A stretch of 64,000 bases of DNA from Streptomyces sp. ASQP_92 (GTDB lineage Bacteria; Actinomycetota; Actinomycetes; Streptomycetales; Streptomycetaceae). A program made the position numbers and the translations under genes. This document shows positions 51,428 through 59,371 of the stretch, in pieces (the stretch's first letter is position 1; each line of letters opens with the position of its first letter). The stretch spans positions 119,400 through 183,399 of the forward strand of contig NZ_JAODUA010000016.1 of NCBI RefSeq assembly GCF_025399895.1, read 5' to 3'. Under the pieces are notes generated by a model. It had not been told where the DNA came from and did no database searches. It saw only the letters and a program-made list of their open reading frames with translations.

Positions 51428-52167
51428 CCGTGTACTTCATTGGCGCGGGGCCCGGCGCCGCCGACCTGATCACGGTGCGCGGCGCCCGTACGCTCGCCTC
51501 CTGCCAGGTGTGTCTGTACGCGGGCAGCCTCGTGCCGCGCGAACTCCTCTCCGAGTGCCCCGAAGGGGCCCGGCTCGTCGACACCGCGCAGCTCAACCTG
51601 GATGAGATCACCGGGGAGTTGGTACGCGCCCACGAGGCCGGGCAGGACGTGGCGCGGCTGCACTCCGGTGACCCGTCGGTGTTCAGCGCCGTCGCCGAGC
51701 AGATGCGGCGGCTCGACGCGGCGGGGGTGCCCTACGAGGTCGTGCCGGGGGTGCCCGCGTTCGCCGCGGCCGCGGCCGCGCTCAAGCGGGAGCTCACCGT
51801 GCCCACGGTCGGGCAGACCGTCATCCTGACCCGCATCGCGCAGCGCGCGACGGCCATGCCCGAGGGCGAGGACCTCGCGACGCTGGGGCGCAGTGGGGCG
51901 CTGCTCGTCCTGCACCTCGCGGCGGGGTACGTCGATCGGGTCGTCGAGGAGCTGCTCCCGCACTACGGCGCCGACTGCCCCACCGCCGTCGTGGCCTTCG
52001 CCTCCCGCCCCGAGGAGCTGATCCTGCGCGGCACGCTGTCCGACATCGCCGGGCAGGTGCGGGAGGCGGGGGTGGTGCGTACGGCGGTGATTCTGGTGGG
52101 CCGTACGCTCGGGGCGGCCGAGTTCCGGGACAGTCATCTGTACTCGGCGGATCGGCACCGCTGCTAG
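51424..52167 (+). CDS. cobM: Precorrin-4 C11-methyltransferase
   Basis: A 247-aa class III SAM methyltransferase. MTVYFIGAGPGAADLITVRG is the N-terminal phosphate-loop hallmark, followed by ARLHSGDPSVFSAVAEQMRR and VPAFAAAAAALKRELTVP. It adds the methyl at C11 in corrin formation. The ATG overlaps the cobL stop (ATGA), so the two are coupled. Confidence 0.96.
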   Translation: MTVYFIGAGPGAADLITVRGARTLASCQVCLYAGSLVPRELLSECPEGARLVDTAQLNLDEITGELVRAHEAGQDVARLHSGDPSVFSAVAEQMRRLDAAGVPYEVVPGVPAFAAAAAALKRELTVPTVGQTVILTRIAQRATAMPEGEDLATLGRSGALLVLHLAAGYVDRVVEELLPHYGADCPTAVVAFASRPEELILRGTLSDIAGQVREAGVVRTAVILVGRTLGAAEFRDSHLYSADRHRC

Positions 52168-52190
52168 GGGGTGGCCGGGCCGGCCGGGGC

Positions 52191-52690
52191 TTCTTGCGCA
52201 GTTCCCCGCGCCCCCCAAACCCCCGTCCACCTGCGGATCGTGCTCGCTTTTCGCGCAGTTCCCCGCGCCCCCCAAACCCCCGTCCACCTGCGGATCGTGG
52301 TCGCGTCTCGCGCAGTTCCTCGCGCCCCTGAAACCCGCTTGATCCTGCGGATCGTGCTCGCTTTTCGCGCAGTTCCCCGCGCCCCTGGCTACTCGGTGCC
52401 GGCCCGCATCGGCCACCTCGGGCCGTAACTGCTCGGTGCTGGTCCGCGCAGGCCACCTCAGCCCGTCCGGCGTTTGAGGACGAGCGCCGTTCAGGCGCGA
52501 TCGGGGTCTGGGGCGGAGCCCCAGGAAGGCCCGGGCCATCCAACCCCGCTGCACGGGCGGGTGGGTGGGCGAGGTGCCTCGGGGTTTGGGGCGGAGCCCC
52601 AGGGGGGCCGGAACCGACCAACCCCGCTGCACGGGCGGGTGGGTGGGAAAACGCGTCGGGGTTTGGGGCGGAGCCCCGGGGTGGGTAGGG
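52191..52690. repeat. Composite intergenic repeat array 3 (reverse orientation)
   Basis: Four C boxes (as GCGCAGTTCCCCGCGCCCC; one is variant), one B box and three A boxes, in reverse orientation to the other arrays. It fills the convergent gap between cobM and cbiD. No gene is seen inside. Confidence 0.85.
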
Positions 52691-52704
52691 GGCGGCCACA
52701 CCCG

Positions 52705-53826
52705 TCAGGGGCCGGTGGGGGTGCTGCGGCCCACCACCGTTCCCGCGCGGTCGATGCAGATCACGTCCACCGCCACCGGCGCACCCCGCAGCACCGCGAG
52801 CGCCTCGTCGCGGGCCCGGGCTGCGACCAGGTCGCCCAGGGGGACGCCCGCCGCCGTGCACAACTGGAGTGCCGCAAGGCCTGTGTTGGCGGTCGACACC
52901 TGCGTAGCGAGGGCATCGCTCGCGCCGCCCTCGCGGGCCAGGGCCGCGAGGAACGGCTTGTCCACCTGGGAGCGGGCGGAGTGCAGGTCCAGATGGCCCG
53001 CGGCCAGTTTCGACAGTTTGGCGAAGCCGCCGCAGATGGTGAGGCGGTCCACCGGGTGACGGCGTACGTACTTCAGGACCGCGCCCGCGAAGTCACCCAT
53101 GTCGAGCAGGGCGTCCTCGGGCAGCCCGTACTCGGCCACCACCGTCTTCTCCGACGTCGAGCCCGTACAGCCCGCCACATGGGTGCGGCCCGCGGCCCTC
53201 GCCACGTCCACCCCGCGCCGGATCGAGTCGATCCACGCCGAGCACGAGTACGGCACCACGATGCCGGTCGTGCCCAGGATCGACAGGCCGCCCAGGATGC
53301 CCAGGCGCGGGTTCCACGTGGAGCGGGCGATCTCGGCGCCGTGGTCGACGGAGATGGTGATCTCGACGTCGGCCGAGGCGCCGTGTTCCCCCGCCACCCG
53401 CGTCGCGTGCTCCGTCATCATCTGGCGCGGCACCGGGTTGATCGCCGGTTCACCCACCGGCAGGGGCAGCCCGGGCAGGGTGATCGTGCCCACGCCCTCG
53501 CCCGCCCGGAACACCACGCCCGAGCCGGGCGGCAGCAGCCGTACCGTCGAGCGGATCAGCGCGCCGTGCGTGACGTCCGGGTCGTCGCCCGCGTCCTTCA
53601 CCACGGCCGCCATCGCCCACCCGGCGGCCAGCTCCTCGGCGGCCAGCGCGAATGCGGGCGTCTGGCCACGCGGCAGCGTGATCGTCACCGGGTCGGGGAA
53701 GTCACCGGACAGCAGCGCGGTGTACGCGGCCGTGGTGGCCGCCGTCGCGCACGCCCCGGTCGTCCAGCCGGACCGCAGACCGGTGTGCTTGAGTTGGGCG
53801 CCGCGCCCGCCCTTCGCCTCGCTCAT
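52705..53826 (-). CDS. cbiD: Cobalt-precorrin-5B (C1)-methyltransferase
   Basis: A 373-aa protein with the CbiD signature LKHTGLRSGWTTGACATAAT near the start, TITLPGLPLPVGEPAINPVP, and ITISVDHGAEIARSTWNPRL. It methylates C1, the step done by CobF in the classical aerobic route. The ATG at 53826 follows GGGGGTG. It is divergent from cobK. Its presence with CobG and CobN makes the pathway a hybrid. Confidence 0.95.
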   Translation of the reverse strand: MSEAKGGRGAQLKHTGLRSGWTTGACATAATTAAYTALLSGDFPDPVTITLPRGQTPAFALAAEELAAGWAMAAVVKDAGDDPDVTHGALIRSTVRLLPPGSGVVFRAGEGVGTITLPGLPLPVGEPAINPVPRQMMTEHATRVAGEHGASADVEITISVDHGAEIARSTWNPRLGILGGLSILGTTGIVVPYSCSAWIDSIRRGVDVARAAGRTHVAGCTGSTSEKTVVAEYGLPEDALLDMGDFAGAVLKYVRRHPVDRLTICGGFAKLSKLAAGHLDLHSARSQVDKPFLAALAREGGASDALATQVSTANTGLAALQLCTAAGVPLGDLVAARARDEALAVLRGAPVAVDVICIDRAGTVVGRSTPTGP

Positions 53827-53961
53827 GCCCCGCACCCCCGGCCGCGCACGGCCCCGGCCCCACTCGTCACACTCATGACCCTCGGCCTCACACTCACGTA
53901 CTCACGTACTCGCGACTCACTCACGCGGTCACCCACGCACTCACGAACGGAACCGGAACCT

Positions 53962-54738
53962 GTGCACATCTTGATTCTGGGGGGTACGGGCGAGGCCCGT
54001 CGGCTGGCGGACCTGCTGCACGACGCGGAAGACCCCGGCATGCGCGTGACGAGTTCGCTCGCGGGACGGGTCGCCGAGCCCCGGCTGCCTCCGGGAGAGG
54101 TCCGCGTCGGCGGGTTCGGCGGCGCCGAGGGGCTCGCGCGGTGGCTGCGTACGCACCAGGTGGACGCACTCATCGACGCCACCCACCCCTTCGCCCGGAC
54201 GATCAGTTTCAACGCGGCGCTCGCCGCGACCGCCGCCCATGTTCCCCTGCTCGCGCTGCGCCGGCCCGGCTGGGTCCCCGGCGAAGGCGACCGCTGGCAC
54301 CCGGCGGACTCCCTCGACGAGGCCGCCGCCCTGCTGCCCGCGCTGGGCCGCCGCGTCTTCCTCACCACCGGACGCATGGGCCTGGCCGCCTTCGCGGGCC
54401 TGGACGCGCTGTGGTTCCTCATGCGGTCCGTGGACGCGCCCGAGCCGCCGTTCCCCGCCCGCATGGAGGTGCTGCTCGACCGGGGCCCCTTCACCCTCGA
54501 AGGAGAGCGGGAGGTGCTGCGGACGCACCGGATCGACGTGCTGGTCACCAAGGACAGCGGCGGGGCCGCCACCGCCCCCAAGCTCACCGCCGCCCGTGAG
54601 GCCGGTCTCCCCGTCGTCGTGGTGCGCCGCCCGCCCGTCCCGGACGGGGTGAGCGTGGCGGCCACCCCCGAGGAGGCGGCCGCCTGGGTGCGCCGGTTCA
54701 GCGACCCGCACCGGACGAACGGGCCCGGGCGGCGGTAG
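53962..54738 (+). CDS. cobK: Precorrin-6A reductase
   Basis: A 258-aa protein beginning VHILILGGTGEARRLADLLH, the family nucleotide-binding start, with DALIDATHPFARTISFNAAL and VLVTKDSGGAATAPKLTAAR later. It reduces precorrin-6A using NADPH before CobL acts. It starts at a GTG. The 135-base divergent gap to cbiD carries CTCACxxACT-like short repeats but no clear operator. Confidence 0.95.
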   Translation: MHILILGGTGEARRLADLLHDAEDPGMRVTSSLAGRVAEPRLPPGEVRVGGFGGAEGLARWLRTHQVDALIDATHPFARTISFNAALAATAAHVPLLALRRPGWVPGEGDRWHPADSLDEAAALLPALGRRVFLTTGRMGLAAFAGLDALWFLMRSVDAPEPPFPARMEVLLDRGPFTLEGEREVLRTHRIDVLVTKDSGGAATAPKLTAAREAGLPVVVVRRPPVPDGVSVAATPEEAAAWVRRFSDPHRTNGPGRR

Positions 54739-54752
54739 CCGTACGCGCGGGC

Positions 54753-56441
54753 TCAGCCCTCCGGGTAACGGCGCGGGGTCCAGACGATCTCCTCGCCGCC
54801 GCCCCGGCGCACCACCTGGGTCTGCGAGGAGCCGACCAGCAGGATCGTGCGCATGTCGACCTCGGCCGGGTCCAGCTCGCCCAGGCGCACGATGCGGACG
54901 CGCTCGCCGGGGCCGCCCACATCGCGGGCGACCACGACGGGGGTGTCCGGCGCCCGGTGCTCCAGGAGCAGCTCACGGGCCTTGGCCACCTGCCACGTGC
55001 GGCTGGCGGAGCCCGGGTTGTAGAGCGCCAGGACGAGATCGGCGGAGGCCGCCGCGTGCAGGCGCTCCGCGATGACGTCCCACGGCTTGAGCCGGTCGGA
55101 CAGCGAGATCGTGGCGTAGTCGTGGCCGAGCGGGGCGCCCGCGCGGGCGGCCGCCGCGTTCGCCGCCGTCACCCCCGGCAGGACCCGCACGGGCACGTCC
55201 GCGTACTCGGGCTGCGAGGCCACCTCAAGAACGGCCGTGGCCATCGCGAAGATGCCCGGGTCGCCGCCCGACACCACGGCAACCCGCCTTCCGCGCATGG
55301 CCAGTTGGAGGGCGAACTCGGCGCGCTCGGACTCCACCTTGTTGTCCGAGCCGTGCCGCTGCTGTCCGGGGCGCTCGGGCACCCGGTCCACATACGTCGT
55401 GTAGCCCACGATGTCGTCGGCGGCGGCGAGCGCGCCCCGCGACTCGGGGGTCAGCCACAGCGGCCCGGCGGGCCCGGTACCCACGACCACGACCTCACCC
55501 CGCTCGCGCACGGGAGGAGTGGCGTCGATCCGGCTGGGCAGCACCGCGACGGAGAAGTACGGCACCGACTCCGGGTCCACGTCGGCGAGTCGACCGGTAC
55601 GCTCGCCCGCCATGGTGGCGCGCTCCACATACCGCGCCTCCTCCAGGCGCCCCGAACGCTCGAGCGCCCGGCGGACCTTGGTGAACGTACGCCCCAGCTT
55701 CATCACCACCGCCGAGTCGGTGGCGGCCAGGCGCGCGGTCAGCTCCTCCTCCGGCAGCGTGCCGGGCAGGATCGTGAGCACCTCCTCGGCCTCCACCAGC
55801 GGCTCCCCGAGCCGGGCGGCCGCGGCGCTCACCGAGGTCACCCCGGGGATCACCTCGGTCGGATAGCGGTGCGCGAGCCGCTTGTGCATGTGCTGGTACG
55901 AGCCGTAGAACAGCGGGTCGCCCTCGGCGAGCACGGCGACCGTACGGCCCGCGTCGAGGTGCTCGGCGAGGCGGGCCGAGGCCTCCTCGTAGAAGTCGTT
56001 GAGCGCGCCCCGGTAGCCGCCGGGGTGATCGGTGGTCTCCACCGTCAGCGGGTAGACCAGCTTCTCCTCGATGTGGTCGGCCCGGATGTGCTTCGCCGCG
56101 ATCGAGCGCGCTATGGAGCGGCCGTGCCGCGCCGAGTGGTAGGCGACCACATCGGCCTGCGCGATCGCCTCGACCGCGCGCACCGTCATCAGGGACGGGT
56201 CGCCGGGCCCGAGCCCGACCCCGTACAGCCGGCCGGTGGCACGGCCGCCGGTGCCGTCGCTGCCGGCGGTGGTGTTCATGGCGGCGGTGACGGTGGCGGT
56301 GGCGGTGGCGGTGGCGGTGGCGTCGGCCTTGGTGTTGGTGTTTGCGGTCCCGTTCCCGTTCCCGTTCCCGTTCGCGTTCCCGGCCCCGGTGGTGTTCGCG
56401 TTGTCGTTGCTGGTCTCGTCGTTCATCGCGCTCTCGTTCAT
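54753..56441 (-). CDS. cobIJ: CobI-CobJ fusion: precorrin-2 C20- and precorrin-3B C17-methyltransferase
   Basis: A 562-aa bifunctional enzyme. Residues 1-~65 are a low-complexity leader (NG repeats, then TATATATA) encoded by hexanucleotide repeats. The CobI part follows (LYGVGLGPGDPSLMTVRAVE; VAVLAEGDPLFYGSYQHMHK), then the CobJ part (EVVVVGTGPAGPLWLTPESR; VAVVSGGDPGIFAMATAVLE). The ATG at 56441 overlaps the cobH stop. A start at 56279, after the repeats, would give a normal-length enzyme. The cobG-cobH-cobIJ genes form one leftward operon. Confidence 0.95.
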   Translation of the reverse strand: MNESAMNDETSNDNANTTGAGNANGNGNGNGTANTNTKADATATATATATVTAAMNTTAGSDGTGGRATGRLYGVGLGPGDPSLMTVRAVEAIAQADVVAYHSARHGRSIARSIAAKHIRADHIEEKLVYPLTVETTDHPGGYRGALNDFYEEASARLAEHLDAGRTVAVLAEGDPLFYGSYQHMHKRLAHRYPTEVIPGVTSVSAAAARLGEPLVEAEEVLTILPGTLPEEELTARLAATDSAVVMKLGRTFTKVRRALERSGRLEEARYVERATMAGERTGRLADVDPESVPYFSVAVLPSRIDATPPVRERGEVVVVGTGPAGPLWLTPESRGALAAADDIVGYTTYVDRVPERPGQQRHGSDNKVESERAEFALQLAMRGRRVAVVSGGDPGIFAMATAVLEVASQPEYADVPVRVLPGVTAANAAAARAGAPLGHDYATISLSDRLKPWDVIAERLHAAASADLVLALYNPGSASRTWQVAKARELLLEHRAPDTPVVVARDVGGPGERVRIVRLGELDPAEVDMRTILLVGSSQTQVVRRGGGEEIVWTPRRYPEG

Positions 56442-57079
56442 TCCGCCTCGCTCGCGATCGCGTTGAGTGCGGCGGCGGCGATCGCGCTGCCACCCCGCCG
56501 GCCCCGTACCACCAGGTGCTCCAGGCCCGAAGGGTGCGCGGCGAGCGCGTCCTTGGACTCGGCGGCGCCGATGAAGCCCACCGGCACACCGATGACGGCC
56601 GCCGGGCGCGGGGCGCCCTCCTCGATCATTTCGAGCAGCCGGAACAGCGCGGTGGGCGCGTTGCCGACGGCCACGACCGCGCCGTCGAGCCGGTCGCGCC
56701 ACAGTTCCAGGGCGGCCGCGCTGCGGGTGGTGCCCATCTTCGCGGCGAGCTCGGCCACCGACGGGTCGGCCAGGGTGCACAGCACCTCGTTGTCGGCGGG
56801 CAGCCGCTTGCGGGTCACTCCGCTGGCCACCATCCGCGCGTCGCACAGGATCGGCGCCCCGGCGCGCAGCGCCTCACGGGCCGCCGCCACGACGCCGGGC
56901 GTGAAGCCGAGGTCGCGGGGCAGGTCCGTCATGCCGCAGGCGTGGATCATGCGGACCGCGACCTGGCTGACGTCGGCGGGCAGACCGGTGAGGTCCGCCT
57001 CGGCGCGGATCGTGGCAAAGGACTGGCGGTAGATCTCCGCGCCGTCCTTCTCGTAGTCGAACACTGTGCTCTCGCTCAT
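56438..57079 (-). CDS. cobH: Precorrin-8X methylmutase
   Basis: A 213-aa protein with the CbiC/CobH pattern: MIHACGMTDLPRDLGFTPGV, APILCDARMVASGVTRKRLP, VGNAPTALFRLLEMIEEGAP and VIGVPVGFIGAAESKDALA. The catalytic His is the one in MIHACGM. It moves the C11 methyl to C12 giving hydrogenobyrinate. It starts 22 bases after the cobG stop. Confidence 0.96.
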   Translation of the reverse strand: MSESTVFDYEKDGAEIYRQSFATIRAEADLTGLPADVSQVAVRMIHACGMTDLPRDLGFTPGVVAAAREALRAGAPILCDARMVASGVTRKRLPADNEVLCTLADPSVAELAAKMGTTRSAAALELWRDRLDGAVVAVGNAPTALFRLLEMIEEGAPRPAAVIGVPVGFIGAAESKDALAAHPSGLEHLVVRGRRGGSAIAAAALNAIASEAE

Positions 57080-57101
57080 CTCGTCGTTGTCCCCGGAGTG
57101 G

Positions 57102-58523
57102 TCATGTGGTTCGTGGGGGCCCGTGTGGTGCCCTCCGTGCGGCGGCCACCGCTTGCGTCAACTCGCCTTCCTCCAGCGGTACTTGACGCTCTCGCGCACC
57201 CCGCACCGCGACCGTGTAGACGCCGTCGGCGGTCGCGGTCACATCCACCCAGTCGCCGTGCGGACGGCCGCAGCGGCGTTCACACCCGGACCAGTGGACC
57301 GGAAGTCCGCCCGTTCCCGGCAGGGCGTCCCGGCGCACGTCGGCCAGCGCCTTGGCGCAGCCGGGCCGCCCGGTGCACGCCCCGACCCCGGCCCACGGTG
57401 CGTCGGGCGCGGTGACGAATCCGGCGTCGCCGAGTTCCCGCAGCCGCTCGCGGGCGCCGCGCTCGTCGAACCCGGGGACGACGAACCCGCGCCAGGGTGT
57501 GACCCTGACCTCGCCGCCGGGGCCGGCGAGCGCCCGCAGTTGCGCGGCGGAGACCCGGCCGAGGACGGGGGCCACGACGACGGTGTACGCGCCTTCGGGG
57601 CCGGCGAGGATGCCGGGGGTGGGTGTGGTCGCGGGTGTGGGTGCGGGTGCGGGTGGTACGAGGGTGGGGTCCGCCGGGATGTTCGCGTGGGCCAGGGCGG
57701 TCGCGAGGTCGACGGTGTGGCCCGGGGGGAGTTCGCGTACCCGCCAGGCGCCGGTGCCCGCGGCGGCCGCGGTGGCCAGGAACGCGCGGGCGGCTTCCAG
57801 GGCCGCGCGGGGGGCGTCGGATGCGGCCACCTTCAGCGTGCTCGCCCCGACGCGTACGACCACCGCGTTCCCGGCCTGTGCGTTCCCGGCCTGTGCGTTC
57901 CCGGCCTGTGCGTCCCTGGCCGGTGCGTCCCCGGCCTGTGCGAGCAAGGTCACATCGGCTCCGAGGCCCGCGACGTCGCCGCGGCCGTCGTCCAGGGCGA
58001 ACAGGAAGCGGCCGGACAGGGCGGCGGTCCACTCCTCGGCGCACAGCAGCGCGTCCAGGGCGCGCAGCCGGGGGAGCAGGGTGCCGTGGCCGAGGCCGTC
58101 GAGTCCGGCGAGCGGGGACGCCACGATGTTGCGGATGCGCTCGTGGCGTTCGGAGGGCAGGAGGTGGGTGTGGCGCAGGAGTTCGGCGAGTCCGGTTCCG
58201 CAGCTCTCGCCGATGCCGCGCAACTCGGCGTTGCCGCGGGAGGTGATGGTGAGGTGGCCGTCCCCGTAGCGCTCGGCGGCGACCGCGAGGGCCTCGACCT
58301 GACGGTTCGTCAGGATGCCGCCGGGCAGGCGCAGTCGGGCGAGGCGGCCGTCGTCGGCGGAGTGCAGGCGAAGGGCGCCGGGGCAGGCGTCGCTGCGGTC
58401 CCGCGTGAGGGGGTGGGCCTCGGGGGGTGCGTCGCGGGTGGTGCCCGGGGCGGGGGGCTGTGTCGCGGGTTCGCCCTGTTGGGGGGTGGTGGGGGTGGGG
58501 GGCGGCGGCATGGCGGCGAGCAT
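57102..58523 (-). CDS. cobG: Precorrin-3B synthase (nitrite/sulfite reductase-like)
   Basis: A 473-aa oxygen-dependent enzyme. Two ferredoxin-like/siroheme-type repeats (PGGILTNRQVEALAVAAERY with ITSRGNAELRGI; and AAQLRALAGPGGEVRVTPWR). The iron-sulfur/siroheme cysteines are in CTGRPGCAKALADV and GCERRCGRPHG, so all four are present. A 15-bp tandem repeat at 57867-57941 adds an AQAGN-type peptide run. It makes the ring contraction lactone using O2. Starts at 58523 or 58511 are both possible. Confidence 0.93.
   Translation of the reverse strand: MLAAMPPPPTPTTPQQGEPATQPPAPGTTRDAPPEAHPLTRDRSDACPGALRLHSADDGRLARLRLPGGILTNRQVEALAVAAERYGDGHLTITSRGNAELRGIGESCGTGLAELLRHTHLLPSERHERIRNIVASPLAGLDGLGHGTLLPRLRALDALLCAEEWTAALSGRFLFALDDGRGDVAGLGADVTLLAQAGDAPARDAQAGNAQAGNAQAGNAVVVRVGASTLKVAASDAPRAALEAARAFLATAAAAGTGAWRVRELPPGHTVDLATALAHANIPADPTLVPPAPAPTPATTPTPGILAGPEGAYTVVVAPVLGRVSAAQLRALAGPGGEVRVTPWRGFVVPGFDERGARERLRELGDAGFVTAPDAPWAGVGACTGRPGCAKALADVRRDALPGTGGLPVHWSGCERRCGRPHGDWVDVTATADGVYTVAVRGARERQVPLEEGELTQAVAAARRAPHGPPRTT
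57867..57941. repeat. 15-bp tandem repeat inside cobG
   Basis: Five in-frame copies of GTTCCCGGCCTGTGC (the last two diverged) encode AQAGN-type units on the minus strand. As unit length is a multiple of three, copy number changes would not shift the frame. Confidence 0.85.
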
Positions 58524-58555
58524 ACCCACGCCCGGCCAGGGGTGCCCCGCCCCCA

Positions 58556-59060
58556 ACCCCCCGGGGCTCCGCCCCAGACCCCGGGCACCTTTGCCCACCC
58601 ACCCGCCCGTGACGGGGGTTGGTTGGTTCCGGGCCCCCTGGGGCTCCGCCCCAGACCCCAGGCACCTCGCCCACCCACCCGCCCGTGCAACGGGTTGGTC
58701 GGTTCCGGGATCCCTGGGGCTCCGCCCCAGACCCCGTTCGCGCCTGAACGGCGCTCGTCCTCAATCGCCGGACGGGCTGAAATGCCCGATGCGGGCCAGC
58801 GCCGAGTAGTTAAGGGGCGCGGGGAACTGCGCGAGAAGCGACCACGGTCCGCAGCCGAGAGCGGGGTTGCCTGGGGCTCCGCCCCAGACCCCGTATCGCG
58901 CCTGAACGGCGCTCGTCCTCAAACGCCGGACGGGCTGAAATGCCCCGCTGCGGGCCAGCACTGACCCCGCCAGGGGCGCGGGGAACTGCGCGAGAAGGGA
59001 CCACGGGCCGCAGGGTCGAGAGGGTCAGGGGCGCGGGGAACTGCGCAAGAGGGGGTTTGG
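58556..59060. repeat. Composite intergenic repeat array 4
   Basis: Four A boxes, two B boxes and three C boxes in + orientation, in the order A-A-A-B-C-A-B-C-C, in the divergent gap between cobG and cobN. It stops about 70 bases before the B12 riboswitch. The boxes match those of arrays 1-3. Confidence 0.85.
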
Positions 59061-59127
59061 GGGGCGCGGGGTGTCGGCCTCGGCCCCCACGGCGGCGGCC
59101 CCGGCCCGCGCCCGGAGAACCGCGGAC

Positions 59128-59300
59128 CGGGGTCGCTACTATGCAGACGACGGGCCACCCGGCCCGCCACGCGCCGGCGACGGCGACAGGGGGAGGAAGC
59201 CCGGTGTGATTCCGGCGCGGTCCCGCCACTGTGAGCCCGGACCCAGGCCCTCGCGGACCTGGCCGAGTGAGTCAGGAACTCCCCTTCCCAGCTTCGGGCT
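59128..59300 (+). promoter_or_regulatory. Cobalamin (B12) riboswitch before cobN
   Basis: The leader contains the family landmarks: GGGGGAGGAAGCCCGGTGTG (the GGGAA-CCGGTG element), CGCGGTCCCGCCACTGTGA including the B12 box GCCACTG at 59225-59231, and a later AGTCAGGAACTCCC. A GC hairpin follows before the cobN start. Adenosylcobalamin binding is expected to lower cobN expression. Confidence 0.93.
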
Positions 59301-59371
59301 TCCGCCCGGACGGGGAGACCCATTCCGACACCACCCGGGGCGCGGACACCCCGAGGAAGGCCTGACGCCGC

